Of a stretch of DNA of 20,481 nt, positions 14,635 to 20,481 are shown piece by piece. A program made the translations under genes and the position numbers. Position 1 is the stretch's first letter; the number at the start of each line of letters is the position of its first letter. The stretch spans positions 1-20,481 of the forward strand of contig JBMCWH010000012.1 in NCBI GenBank assembly GCA_048621635.1. Reading direction: 5' to 3'. Origin of the DNA: JBMCWH01 sp048621635 (GTDB taxonomy: Bacteria; Patescibacteriota; WWE3; JAUXAW01; JAYEID01). Below the pieces are notes generated by a model. It saw only the letters and a list, made by a program, of their open reading frames with translations. It did not search any database and had not been told where the DNA came from.

Positions 14635-15612
14635 ATGCAAATAAACAACTTTTTGAAAATAGAATTATTAGTTTTTGGCGTGCTTTTAACTGTTACCTTC
14701 TTACTTGGTTTTGCTCAACGGGTTCAATTTTTTCTCCACTCCCCCACCCCGGGAAATGTTATTGAAGATACAGGTACTGCTTTGGAAGAAGTTGCGCCCA
14801 CTACCATTCTTTTAACTGGAGATACTATGTTGGGCCGATCTGTTAATTATGGGGCACAGGACCAAGAACGGTTTTACCTGTTTGCTGAAGTTAAAGAAGA
14901 AATTGAAAGTGTTGATATTGCAGTTACTAATTTAGAATCTCCTTTGTTAAGGAATTGTCCTTTAACCAACGCGGGGATGCAGTTTTGTGGGGATTGTGAT
15001 TGGGCTAGTACTTTGAGTTCTATTGGTTTTGATGTAAGTATAATTTCAAACAATCACATAAAAGATTGGGGTGAGGAAGGTTATCTTGAGACAGTACATT
15101 GTCTGGAGAAACAGGGTATTGGTGTTGTTGGTGAAGGACATACGGTTGTAAAATTGGTTAACAAGGTTAATTATGGATTTTTAGGTTATAATGCTGTTTG
15201 GGAAAGTGTTTCCAAGGATGTGTTAAAGCGAGATATTCGGAAAATGCGAGAATCAGCGGATGTCGTGTTCGTTTATTTTCATTGGGGTGAGGAATATACA
15301 GCTGAACCCAATGAATATCAGGTGCTTATGGCTCGGGAAGCGATAGAAAATGGTGCAGATATGGTTTTTGGTAGCCACCCCCATTGGATTCAAAGTTTTG
15401 ATGTTTACCAAGACGTACCGATTTTTTACTCTCTTGGAAACTTTGTTTTTGATCAGGGTTGGTCAGAAGCAACAATGAGAGGCCTTGCTGTCAAACTTGT
15501 CTATGTTGGCGAGAAATTGGTCGATATTCAGCTGCTCCCGGTGAGGATAAATGATGACTGGTCTGTTTCTTGGGTTGATAAAGAGGTAGATTATTTAGAG
15601 GAAGGTAATTGA
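14635..15612 (+). CDS. CapA-like metallophosphatase, membrane-anchored
   Basis: 325 residues. An N-terminal membrane anchor (about 8-28) precedes a CapA/PgsA-type calcineurin-like domain. Landmarks: LLTGDTMLGR (59-68, metal-binding Asp), VTNLESPL (97-104), ISNNHIKDWGEEGY (137-150), VYFHWGEEY, FGSHPHWIQ and FYSLGNFVFDQ near the C-terminus. The family is linked to poly-gamma-glutamate capsule formation, but many members in bacteria without capsule synthases act as surface phosphatases or hydrolases of unknown substrate; no CapB/CapC gene is present. Two closely spaced Cys (QFCGDCDW, 117-123) are unusual and may bind metal or form a disulfide. The gene ends with TGA and is followed by a terminator facing the other way. 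Confidence 0.92.
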   Translation: MQINNFLKIELLVFGVLLTVTFLLGFAQRVQFFLHSPTPGNVIEDTGTALEEVAPTTILLTGDTMLGRSVNYGAQDQERFYLFAEVKEEIESVDIAVTNLESPLLRNCPLTNAGMQFCGDCDWASTLSSIGFDVSIISNNHIKDWGEEGYLETVHCLEKQGIGVVGEGHTVVKLVNKVNYGFLGYNAVWESVSKDVLKRDIRKMRESADVVFVYFHWGEEYTAEPNEYQVLMAREAIENGADMVFGSHPHWIQSFDVYQDVPIFYSLGNFVFDQGWSEATMRGLAVKLVYVGEKLVDIQLLPVRINDDWSVSWVDKEVDYLEEGN

Positions 15613-15651
15613 TCTGGTAAAGTTGTGCTTTTTCGGAAAAGTGGTGGCCAT

Positions 15652-15707
15652 AAAAAAAACGAGATGTTTTTCTCCATGATTAAAATTTTTGGAGGAAAAA
15701 CACCTCG
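15652..15707 (-). terminator. Rho-independent terminator of the secreted protein gene
   Basis: On the minus strand CGAGGTGTTTTTCCTCCA pairs with TGGAGAAAAACATCTCG, with one G-U pair and a one-base bulge, and is followed by eight T residues (15659-15652). It starts 13 nt after the stop codon at 15720. The T run only works for minus-strand transcripts. Confidence 0.85.
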
Positions 15708-15719
15708 GGTTTGGAACTT

Positions 15720-16235
15720 CTACTTGGGTATTAGAATTGTGAAGTCGTCTAAACGAATTTTTGTATAATTTTGCACAACCATGTTGGGCAAAGTTTCTGA
15801 TGCTGTTTGGATTACTATTGCATTTTCTGGAGGGACAATTATTTTCGCTGGGATGCCTCCGCTAGTTTTTCCCCAGCGGACAGCAGTTTCGTAGTCTACC
15901 TCGGCGATGATTCCTTCACTTATCATCCATTCATACCCAGAACGGTGGTCGATTGTGCTTTGTCTGTCATTTCTGTCAGCACAGTCGGTCACAAGAAATG
16001 ATTCCCATCTTTTTTCCTTCCCTTGTGGGCGAGCGAACACAATTTTGCCAATGTGTTCTTCTTCGGCCATGGCGATAAATCCATCTACTGGAGGTAGTTT
16101 TTGCGGAAGATTGTATTCTGTCCGCCCCGCCTGTCTGATTTTGATTGTCTTTTCCATTACCCCTGGTGCATAATGGGATACTGAGCCGGACAGTACTAAA
16201 CTTAACGCAATTAACACCACGTGGTTGATAATCAT
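15720..16235 (-). CDS. Secreted protein of unknown function, possible double-psi beta-barrel
   Basis: 171 residues with a signal peptide or short anchor (about 4-20). The core resembles secreted beta-barrel proteins of the RlpA/3D type: GFIAMAEEEHIGKIVFARP (52-70), ESFLVTDCADRND (78-90, with D84 and C85) and AEVDYETAVRWGK (111-123). The spacing of the VTDCA and EVDYETA-x-RW motifs is reminiscent of phage-like or actinobacterial endolysin-associated proteins seen in CPR genomes, but this is recall, not a search. If the fold is right it may bind or cut peptidoglycan. The start has a GGAG ribosome site 4 nt upstream and the gene has its own terminator. Confident as a gene; function uncertain. 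Confidence 0.75.
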   Translation of the reverse strand: MIINHVVLIALSLVLSGSVSHYAPGVMEKTIKIRQAGRTEYNLPQKLPPVDGFIAMAEEEHIGKIVFARPQGKEKRWESFLVTDCADRNDRQSTIDHRSGYEWMISEGIIAEVDYETAVRWGKTSGGIPAKIIVPPENAIVIQTASETLPNMVVQNYTKIRLDDFTILIPK

Positions 16236-16351
16236 CAGTCTCCTTTTTTTGCTTTACCATATCCTAGCAGTTTGCGGTTTGGGGTATTTTTAATACTTTA
16301 GTAAGTGCAATTACTTATTTTACAAGGATATCTCAAGAAAATCAACTATTA

Positions 16352-16367
16352 CTAGCTGATGTGCTAG
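16352..16367. other. Small palindromic hairpin downstream of the VTT gene
   Basis: CTAGC and GCTAG pair around the 6-nt loop TGATGT about 20 nt after the VTT gene's stop. No T run follows, so this is at best a weak terminator. Confidence 0.2.
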
Positions 16368-16387
16368 ACCTTGCGCCTTTTTAGTTG

Positions 16388-16948
16388 TTAAAAAAGAGTT
16401 GTTAAGTGGCTGCCAAGATAGGCAAGCAAAATGTTGCGGAAAATTCTGCCTAATAGGCAGGCAGCGATAAATTTTCCGAAAGGATAGTTTGTAAGTCCAG
16501 CGGAAATCCCAGCTAAATCAAAAATTGGGTTAGGGATGGCAGAGAAAATAGTGATAAACAAAAAGCCTCCTTTCCTTAGCGCGTTCTGAATACGTGATAA
16601 TTTTTTATTGTTAACGGAGATCAATTGGCCTCCGTATCCAGCAAAATACCCAGTAGTTTCTCCAATTGCGGAACCAATCCCAGCAAGTACCCCTACAATT
16701 AAAGGATTCAAAACCATTCCCATTGCGGCAACTGTTAATATGCCGGGAGCAGGAAAAATAACTGTAGCACTGGAAGCAAGATTTAGAATAAATATTCCTA
16801 GGTAACCCCAGTGGGTAAAATTGGTTAGTTCTTTTTGAAAGAGTAGTACTAAGGCAGTGATGGTGACGGAAAGGAGGAGAGCTGAAAAACGAAGAACAAT
16901 TTTCTTATCCATGTTTAGGTGGGACAGGTTTGAATTGGGACAAAGCAT
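16388..16948 (-). CDS. VTT-domain (DedA/TVP38-like) membrane protein
   Basis: 186 residues. After an N-terminal membrane segment (about 20-40) comes the VTT core: NLASSATVIFPAPGILTVAA, then GIGSAIGETTGYFAGYGGQ with the conserved Glu and Gly residues of the re-entrant region, and SAIPNPIFDLAGISAGLTNY with the C-terminal segments. DedA/VTT proteins move or flip polyprenyl phosphates and phospholipids. The listed ATG starts 8 nt after the upstream stop; an internal ATG at 16912 (MDKKIVLRF) is also plausible and leaves a more typical N-terminus. It ends the three-gene cluster and its partner is a CDP-alcohol-transferase-like protein, hinting at a shared lipid role. Confidence 0.9.
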   Translation of the reverse strand: MLCPNSNLSHLNMDKKIVLRFSALLLSVTITALVLLFQKELTNFTHWGYLGIFILNLASSATVIFPAPGILTVAAMGMVLNPLIVGVLAGIGSAIGETTGYFAGYGGQLISVNNKKLSRIQNALRKGGFLFITIFSAIPNPIFDLAGISAGLTNYPFGKFIAACLLGRIFRNILLAYLGSHLTTLF

Positions 16949-16956
16949 TATGTTCT

Positions 16957-17532
16957 TTACGAGCCTTGCGGAGGTTTTAGCAAATAATTTTTAATTAAAG
17001 GAATAAGCCGCACATTATAAAAATATTTCTTCCCGTGTAGTAAATATTCGTGAATCAGTTTCAAAGAGACGACAATACTTAAAGCATAGAAGAGTTTGGG
17101 CGGTTGCAGCAGTTGACGATTAGCGGTCGTTGCATACAGGTAAAACCAGAAAAAAGCCTCAAATGCATTAGGTAAATAAATAAAAACTTTTCTGTCTTTT
17201 GTAGTATAGAAGAGTATTAAACTGAGGGAGCGGATTAGAAAAAGAACAGTAAAAATAGTGAATAATAGATTACTGATGGGCACAGAGCTTATATAAATAA
17301 AGACACAACAATACCAGAAGAAGTCAACTAATTTGTCCCATTTATGATACGCTGGGCGGGAAGATCCTAATTCGAAAAATATGCCCGAATCTACAAAATC
17401 AAGGATAACTGAAAGAACCGACATTCTTATGGGAGCAACGAAAACAAACGGTGCTTGGATAATGCGAAGAAGCATAATCCCGGTTGGCAATATTTTTTTC
17501 TTGATTTTTTTAGGTTGCATTTTTTTGGACAA
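16957..17532 (-). CDS. Membrane protein with CDP-alcohol phosphotransferase-like Asp spacing
   Basis: 191 residues from a TTG start at 17532 (an ATG at 17520 is an alternative). A basic N-terminus precedes about five hydrophobic segments. Residues D45, D48, D66 and D70 (LDFVDSG ... WDKLVD) have exactly the spacing (0, +3, +21, +25) of the DxxDGxxAR-(8)-GxxxDxxxD signature of CDP-alcohol phosphotransferases. The AR pair and second Gly are missing, as SG-x-FFE and Y62 replace them. Metal binding may remain while the CDP site differs. It overlaps the upstream nuclease gene by 23 bp (11 bp from the ATG) and precedes the VTT gene by 8 bp, so translation is probably coupled. No family name was otherwise recognised. 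Confidence 0.72.
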   Translation of the reverse strand: MSKKMQPKKIKKKILPTGIMLLRIIQAPFVFVAPIRMSVLSVILDFVDSGIFFELGSSRPAYHKWDKLVDFFWYCCVFIYISSVPISNLLFTIFTVLFLIRSLSLILFYTTKDRKVFIYLPNAFEAFFWFYLYATTANRQLLQPPKLFYALSIVVSLKLIHEYLLHGKKYFYNVRLIPLIKNYLLKPPQGS

Positions 17533-18268
17533 GCTGGTGATACCGACAATATTCGCAATCCGGGTCTGGTTCCGGTATTTTATCTGCGTCTAAACATTGT
17601 TTTATCTCAAAAATAATTGGTTCTACCCAAGAGTCGTCTCCTTGGTGTTTAATAATTTGCAATTCGAATTCAATTTTGTTGTCAAAGGTACGTTTCCCTT
17701 TTAGCCCATTTGCGTAGACAAAATAAGCTGTGTCAGAAACATCGAAACCATTATGGCGGAAAATCCATTGGTACCATTCTACTTGTTTTTTATACCCTTG
17801 TTTATACTCATCCTCCAAACTAATTTCTTTTGTAGTGCTGGTTGCTTTGTAATCAACAATGTGTAATTTATCTTGTGAGTTGATCCAAATATCGTCAATA
17901 ATCCCGCAAACTTCTAAGTTAGTTGGCTTGTGTAAAGTGCATATCCCCTTGTAGTTGTAAAAATCATCGCGCCATTCTGGCAGTTGCGGGTGGTTGTAAG
18001 GAATAGCATCAATTCCGTATTTTTCCATCAGGGCGTGCTTTTCCCCATTTTTTCTCAGTAAGTCAAATTCGTTTTTTAAAAGATGGTCTACCGCGCTGTT
18101 CAGCGGCCATCCTGGCATACTGGGGCGGTCGAGACCCATTCGCCGATCAAGGTAAAAGCAACGGGGACATTCTAGGAAACGTTCCATCCGGAAACGAGAA
18201 ATGCGGAACGTTTTTTTAGCCTGTGGATCGTAGCGGTAATTTTTGCTTCTTCGTTTATATGCACCCAT
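17510..18268 (-). CDS. PD-(D/E)XK (RecB/Cas4-like) nuclease family protein
   Basis: 252 residues. The nuclease core is visible: ISRFRMERFLECPRCFYLDR (23-42), GIIDDIWI (122-129) with the metal-binding Asp, HIVDYKATS (136-144; D139 and K141), and QVEWYQWIF (162-170) matching the QxxxY helix. Cys pairs at both ends (C34, C37 and C238, C241) are placed as in nucleases with an Fe-S or zinc-staple domain, though Cas4 and AddB use a 1+3 arrangement. No cas gene, helicase or CRISPR repeat is nearby, so this is probably a stand-alone repair or surveillance nuclease. A TGC TAGAAT extended -10 lies 13 nt upstream, and it heads a cluster with the two lipid-like membrane genes. Confidence 0.85.
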   Translation of the reverse strand: MGAYKRRSKNYRYDPQAKKTFRISRFRMERFLECPRCFYLDRRMGLDRPSMPGWPLNSAVDHLLKNEFDLLRKNGEKHALMEKYGIDAIPYNHPQLPEWRDDFYNYKGICTLHKPTNLEVCGIIDDIWINSQDKLHIVDYKATSTTKEISLEDEYKQGYKKQVEWYQWIFRHNGFDVSDTAYFVYANGLKGKRTFDNKIEFELQIIKHQGDDSWVEPIIFEIKQCLDADKIPEPDPDCEYCRYHQLVQKNAT

Positions 18269-18281
18269 GTTAACTACTGTT

Positions 18282-18290
18282 ATTCTAGCA
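18282..18290 (-). promoter_or_regulatory. Extended -10 promoter of the nuclease cluster
   Basis: TGC followed by TAGAAT on the minus strand, ending 13 nt before the ATG at 18268. The leader would be about 6 nt. Confidence 0.5.
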
Positions 18291-18316
18291 TATCTCTATG
18301 TTTCAGGTTCTAGGAT

Positions 18317-19555
18317 TCAATGGGTTTTGCCGGCAGCTTTTCCTGCGGTGTAGCCGGTGGTGAAGCACATTTGCAAGTTGAATCCTCCTGTGGGACCGTC
18401 TAGGTTCAGCAACTCTCCTGCAATGTATAAGTCGGGGCAAAGTTTGGATTCCATAGTGGTTGGTTCAATTTCCGCCAAATCTACGCCGCCAGCAGTAATA
18501 ATTGCTTCTTTTATTCCCAGTGTTCCTTTGATTTTAAATTCAAATTTTTTAAGCAAATGGATTAGCTTTTGTCTTTCCTCTTGTGTCAATTGACTGATAT
18601 TTTTATGTGGGTCAATATTTGTCTTTTTTACTGTTAAGGGAATGATTTTACTGGGAAGTAAGTTTTTCAGCATATTTTTGTAGTCTAGGTATAGGTTTTC
18701 CTTTATTTCTCTAAGGATTCTTTGGTCCAGAGTTTCTTTATCCAAGGCGGGTTTAAAATCAATTTGGGCAGTGGCGTTTTTATGTTTTTCTGGGTCATAA
18801 AATCTACTTGCTTCTAGAACAATTGGCCCGGAGATACCAAAATGCGTAAAAATCATTTCTCCGAATTGTTTAGTGATTAAGTTTTTGTTGGAGTAGAGAG
18901 AAAGAGTTACGTTTTTGAGCTTAAGTCCCTGCAGGCTGGTGATATCCTTGTCTTTAACTTTGAAGGGAACTAGAGAACCTTTAAGTGAAGTGATACGATG
19001 GCCTAATTGTTTGCAGAATTTGTAACCTTCTCCTGTAGAACCTGTTTGGGGATAGCTTTTTCCTCCTGTGGCCAAAATTACTTTTTCGGTTTCGAATGCT
19101 TTTTTGTTTGTTTTGATGGTAAAGCGGCCATCTTTCTTTTCTATTTTTTTCGCTTTGGTTTTCTTATGGATAGTTATTTTTTGTTTTTCTAATTCTTCTC
19201 TTAAAACGTTGACCACAGAAGAGGCTTTATCTGTTACTGGAAAGATTCTTTTGCCTCTTTCTTCTTTTAGTTCCAGGCCGCGGGAACGGAACCAGTTGCA
19301 AAGATCTTCATTGTCAAAGTTGTTTAAGCTGTCCCAAAGAAATTTCCCATTACCTGTTTCTTCAAAAGCAGCAATTATTTTTTTCTTGTTTTTTGCTGTG
19401 GTGAGGTTACAGCGGCTTTTGCCAGTGAGAAGTAGTTTTTTACCTAAGATTTTGTTTTTTTCCAAAAGAGCGACAGAGATGCTATTTTTTGCGGCTTGGA
19501 TTGCGGCCATCATTCCTGCTGCTCCCCCACCGATGATAATGCATGAATATTTCAT
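18317..19555 (-). CDS. BaiN/HI0933 (YhiN)-family FAD-dependent oxidoreductase
   Basis: 412 residues, the usual family length. The N-terminal Rossmann fingerprint is IIGGGAAGMMAA (7-18), followed by GKKLLLTGKSRCNLT, a family landmark. Others are ILATGGKSYPQTGSTGEGY, HFGISGPIVLEASRF, and near the C-terminus IAGELLNLDGPTGGFNLQMCFTTGYTAG with the second FAD-contacting region. These flavoproteins reduce unknown or varied substrates; in gut clostridia a member acts in bile-acid metabolism. The natural substrate here is unknown. The ATG is 7 nt after an extended -10 (TGC TAGACT), so the mRNA is predicted leaderless. The promoter region is divergent from a structured intergenic segment and the zinc-ribbon gene. 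Confidence 0.93.
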   Translation of the reverse strand: MKYSCIIIGGGAAGMMAAIQAAKNSISVALLEKNKILGKKLLLTGKSRCNLTTAKNKKKIIAAFEETGNGKFLWDSLNNFDNEDLCNWFRSRGLELKEERGKRIFPVTDKASSVVNVLREELEKQKITIHKKTKAKKIEKKDGRFTIKTNKKAFETEKVILATGGKSYPQTGSTGEGYKFCKQLGHRITSLKGSLVPFKVKDKDITSLQGLKLKNVTLSLYSNKNLITKQFGEMIFTHFGISGPIVLEASRFYDPEKHKNATAQIDFKPALDKETLDQRILREIKENLYLDYKNMLKNLLPSKIIPLTVKKTNIDPHKNISQLTQEERQKLIHLLKKFEFKIKGTLGIKEAIITAGGVDLAEIEPTTMESKLCPDLYIAGELLNLDGPTGGFNLQMCFTTGYTAGKAAGKTH

Positions 19556-19562
19556 TTTTTTC

Positions 19563-19571
19563 AGTCTAGCA
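19563..19571 (-). promoter_or_regulatory. Extended -10 promoter of the BaiN-family gene
   Basis: TGC followed by TAGACT on the minus strand ends 7 nt before the ATG at 19555. The transcription start should coincide with, or lie next to, the start codon. Confidence 0.5.
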
Positions 19572-19630
19572 TGGTTATCTGTATTTTTTTGAATTTAACC
19601 AGTATTGAGCGCAGTTGAAAATTTTCCCGT

Positions 19631-19677
19631 TTGGTAGCATGTACCAATACTCGCTGCCGAGAGGTGCGGGTGCAGCG
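19631..19677. other. Two adjacent hairpins, possible structured RNA or DNA element
   Basis: TTGGTA (19631-19636) pairs with TACCAA (19642-19647), and CGCTGC (19652-19657) pairs with GCAGCG (19672-19677). They are followed 22 nt later by hairpin copy 3. No promoter, T tract or known RNA family was recognised. Confidence 0.35.
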
Positions 19678-19689
19678 ATGTATGTTGTG

Positions 19690-19726
19690 TAGGACCGGCG
19701 ATTAATAAAGTCCGAGATTATTAATC
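19690..19726 (+). repeat. Conserved-loop hairpin repeat, copy 3
   Basis: On the plus strand perfect 9-bp arms, GATTAATAA (19700-19708) and TTATTAATC (19718-19726), enclose the loop AGTCCGAGA (19709-19717). The outer pair is G-C where copy 2 has A-T, so the stem is preserved by compensating change. TAGGACCGGCGAT just 5' nearly repeats the block before copy 1. The orientation is opposite to copies 1 and 2. Confidence 0.75.
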
Positions 19727-19809
19727 CAAAAGATTAGCTTTTCGAAGAATTAAGAAGCATCAGCTTTGATGAAGTATTTATCTTGAGTTAGCGGCTTCTC
19801 TTCTGTTCG

Positions 19810-19818
19810 TGTTATAAT
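19810..19818 (+). promoter_or_regulatory. Extended -10 promoter of the second zinc-ribbon gene
   Basis: A consensus TATAAT (19813-19818) preceded by TGT. The predicted transcription start is near 19825. Confidence 0.6.
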
Positions 19819-19861
19819 TGTTTGTACTATAGGTAATTTAGTGGCTATGAGGGGGTTTGTT

Positions 19862-20314
19862 ATGTTAAGTGTTGCTTGTGCAGGGGAATGGGTTGGCAGG
19901 GAGCAGCTTGACCCAACTTTGGTGGACCTTTTACGCGAGGAAATTTACCAGCTAGAAAAAGAGATTGCTGATATTCAAAAATCTTGTGAGCATGAGTTTG
20001 TGGGCGTAGGGCCGCCTCCGGAATTGAAGGAATCTTTGGTGTCCGGAGTCTATATTGGAGATGTGGAACGCGTGTTTGTGCAAGGCTTATCTGAGTCTGG
20101 TAGAAGTTTTCGTTTAGTTTGTAAAAAATGCAGTCTTGAGCGAAAGGTAGTAATTTGGCAAACATGCCCAAGATGTTTTTCCGCCATGGAAAAGATTGAT
20201 AGGCTCAGGCAGCGTAGGAATTTTTTGGGAACTGAATATATGTACTATGCGATTCAGCTTTGCCGTTGTCCGGAATGCGGATTTACTGTAGCTTGCGATG
20301 TTTGGGATAGATGA
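19862..20314 (+). CDS. Zinc-ribbon protein with N-terminal coiled coil
   Basis: 150 residues from the ATG at 19862. In-frame GTG (19841) and ATG (19847) starts lie upstream; the 19862 ATG is chosen because GAGGGGG precedes it by 6 nt. After a short N-terminus comes a likely coiled-coil segment (LVDLLREEIYQLEKEIADIQ), then Cys knuckles LVCKKCS and QTCPRC, which would form one zinc ribbon, and a further CRCPECG near the C-terminus. No enzyme motif is seen. The build (isolated gene, own promoter, strong hairpin terminator, Cys knuckles, no known family) parallels the gene at 14149-14526, but the two do not appear to be close homologues. A role in nucleic acid or protein binding is possible but not shown. 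Confidence 0.78.
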   Translation: MLSVACAGEWVGREQLDPTLVDLLREEIYQLEKEIADIQKSCEHEFVGVGPPPELKESLVSGVYIGDVERVFVQGLSESGRSFRLVCKKCSLERKVVIWQTCPRCFSAMEKIDRLRQRRNFLGTEYMYYAIQLCRCPECGFTVACDVWDR

Positions 20315-20326
20315 CCAGTAACGATA

Positions 20327-20360
20327 GACAGTCTTTGCGACGCAAAGACTGTCTTTTTTC
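20327..20360 (+). terminator. Rho-independent terminator of the second zinc-ribbon gene
   Basis: GACAGTCTTTGC (20327-20338) and GCAAAGACTGTC (20342-20353) form a perfect 12-bp stem with a 3-nt loop, followed by TTTTTTC. It lies 12 nt after the stop codon. Confidence 0.9.
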
Positions 20361-20410
20361 TTGATAATGCCAAGCATTTCAGATGGGGTTACCTCTTGAG
20401 TAGGTGTTGA

Positions 20411-20481
20411 TTAGGAGGAATATGGGGGAAGTTGCATAACTTTGTAGTTATCATTTATTTTTATTACATCATAATCAGCCT
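20411..20481 (-). CDS. C-terminal end of an unidentified protein (partial)
   Basis: The minus-strand frame entering from the right edge encodes ADYDVIKINDNYKVMQLPPY followed by SS and a TAA stop at 20411-20413. The residue mix looks like real coding sequence and the other two minus-strand frames stop almost at once. It converges on the zinc-ribbon gene. Too short to identify. Confidence 0.5.
   Translation of the reverse strand, partial: ADYDVIKINDNYKVMQLPPYSS

Noticed and set aside
17510..18268. Cas4 and hence a CRISPR locus
   Set aside because: No cas genes or regularly spaced repeats are present; the PD-(D/E)XK fold with Cys pairs is shared by many non-CRISPR nucleases.
19068..19592. 174-codon plus-strand open frame
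   Set aside because: Antisense shadow of the BaiN-family gene, running out through that gene's promoter.
19631..19677. tRNA or known riboswitch
   Set aside because: No T-loop or cloverleaf pattern and no match to riboswitch core motifs I could recall.
1..20481. Alternative genetic code (TGA read as Gly or Trp) as in some CPR groups
   Set aside because: TGA terminates the genes ending at 14526, 15612 and 20314 at natural protein ends, and no recognised gene is interrupted by TGA.

Overview
The window looks like a piece of a small, AT-rich bacterial genome using the standard bacterial code (TGA ends at least three genes). The gene set suggests a Candidate Phyla Radiation / Patescibacteria-type organism: many short envelope and membrane proteins, a lineage-type degenerate polysaccharide-deacetylase protein, a PurF-like protein without its nucleophile, and few true operons. 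This placement is inference; no rRNA or other phylogenetic marker is present.

Layout. Positions 1-1366 (minus) hold a PurF-like amidophosphoribosyltransferase cut by the left edge. Positions 1585-4033 (minus) hold an OmpR-type response regulator, its histidine kinase, and downstream a secreted Cys/His-rich protein with its own promoter region containing decamer repeats. Then on the minus strand come an HD-domain phosphohydrolase, a PQQ-type sugar dehydrogenase, a 49-residue membrane microprotein, TspO, DUF2177, a YjbQ-family protein, and two membrane-anchored extracytoplasmic proteins, one joining a degenerate deacetylase fold to a glutaredoxin-like domain. Plus-strand genes from 10.6 to 15.6 kb encode alpha-glucan phosphorylase, RtcB RNA ligase, a zinc-ribbon protein and a CapA-like metallophosphatase; a small membrane protein lies antisense between the first two. 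From 15.7 to 19.6 kb (minus) lie a secreted protein, then a compact cluster (PD-(D/E)XK nuclease, CDP-alcohol-phosphotransferase-like membrane protein, VTT/DedA-like protein), and a BaiN/HI0933-type flavoprotein. The right end has a second stand-alone zinc-ribbon protein (plus) and the last codons of a minus-strand gene.

Themes. (1) Many genes have a -10 hexamer, often extended (TGnTAnnnT), only 7-9 nt before the start codon, so leaderless mRNAs appear common; Shine-Dalgarno-led genes coexist. (2) Three intergenic copies of a hairpin with an invariant 9-nt loop (AGTCCGAGA on one strand) and compensating stem changes are the strongest unexplained signal. (3) Several proteins keep a family fold but lack canonical catalytic residues (PurF-like, deacetylase-like, glutaredoxin-like, CDP-alcohol-transferase-like). 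No CRISPR array, tRNA, rRNA, insertion sequence or phage module was seen.
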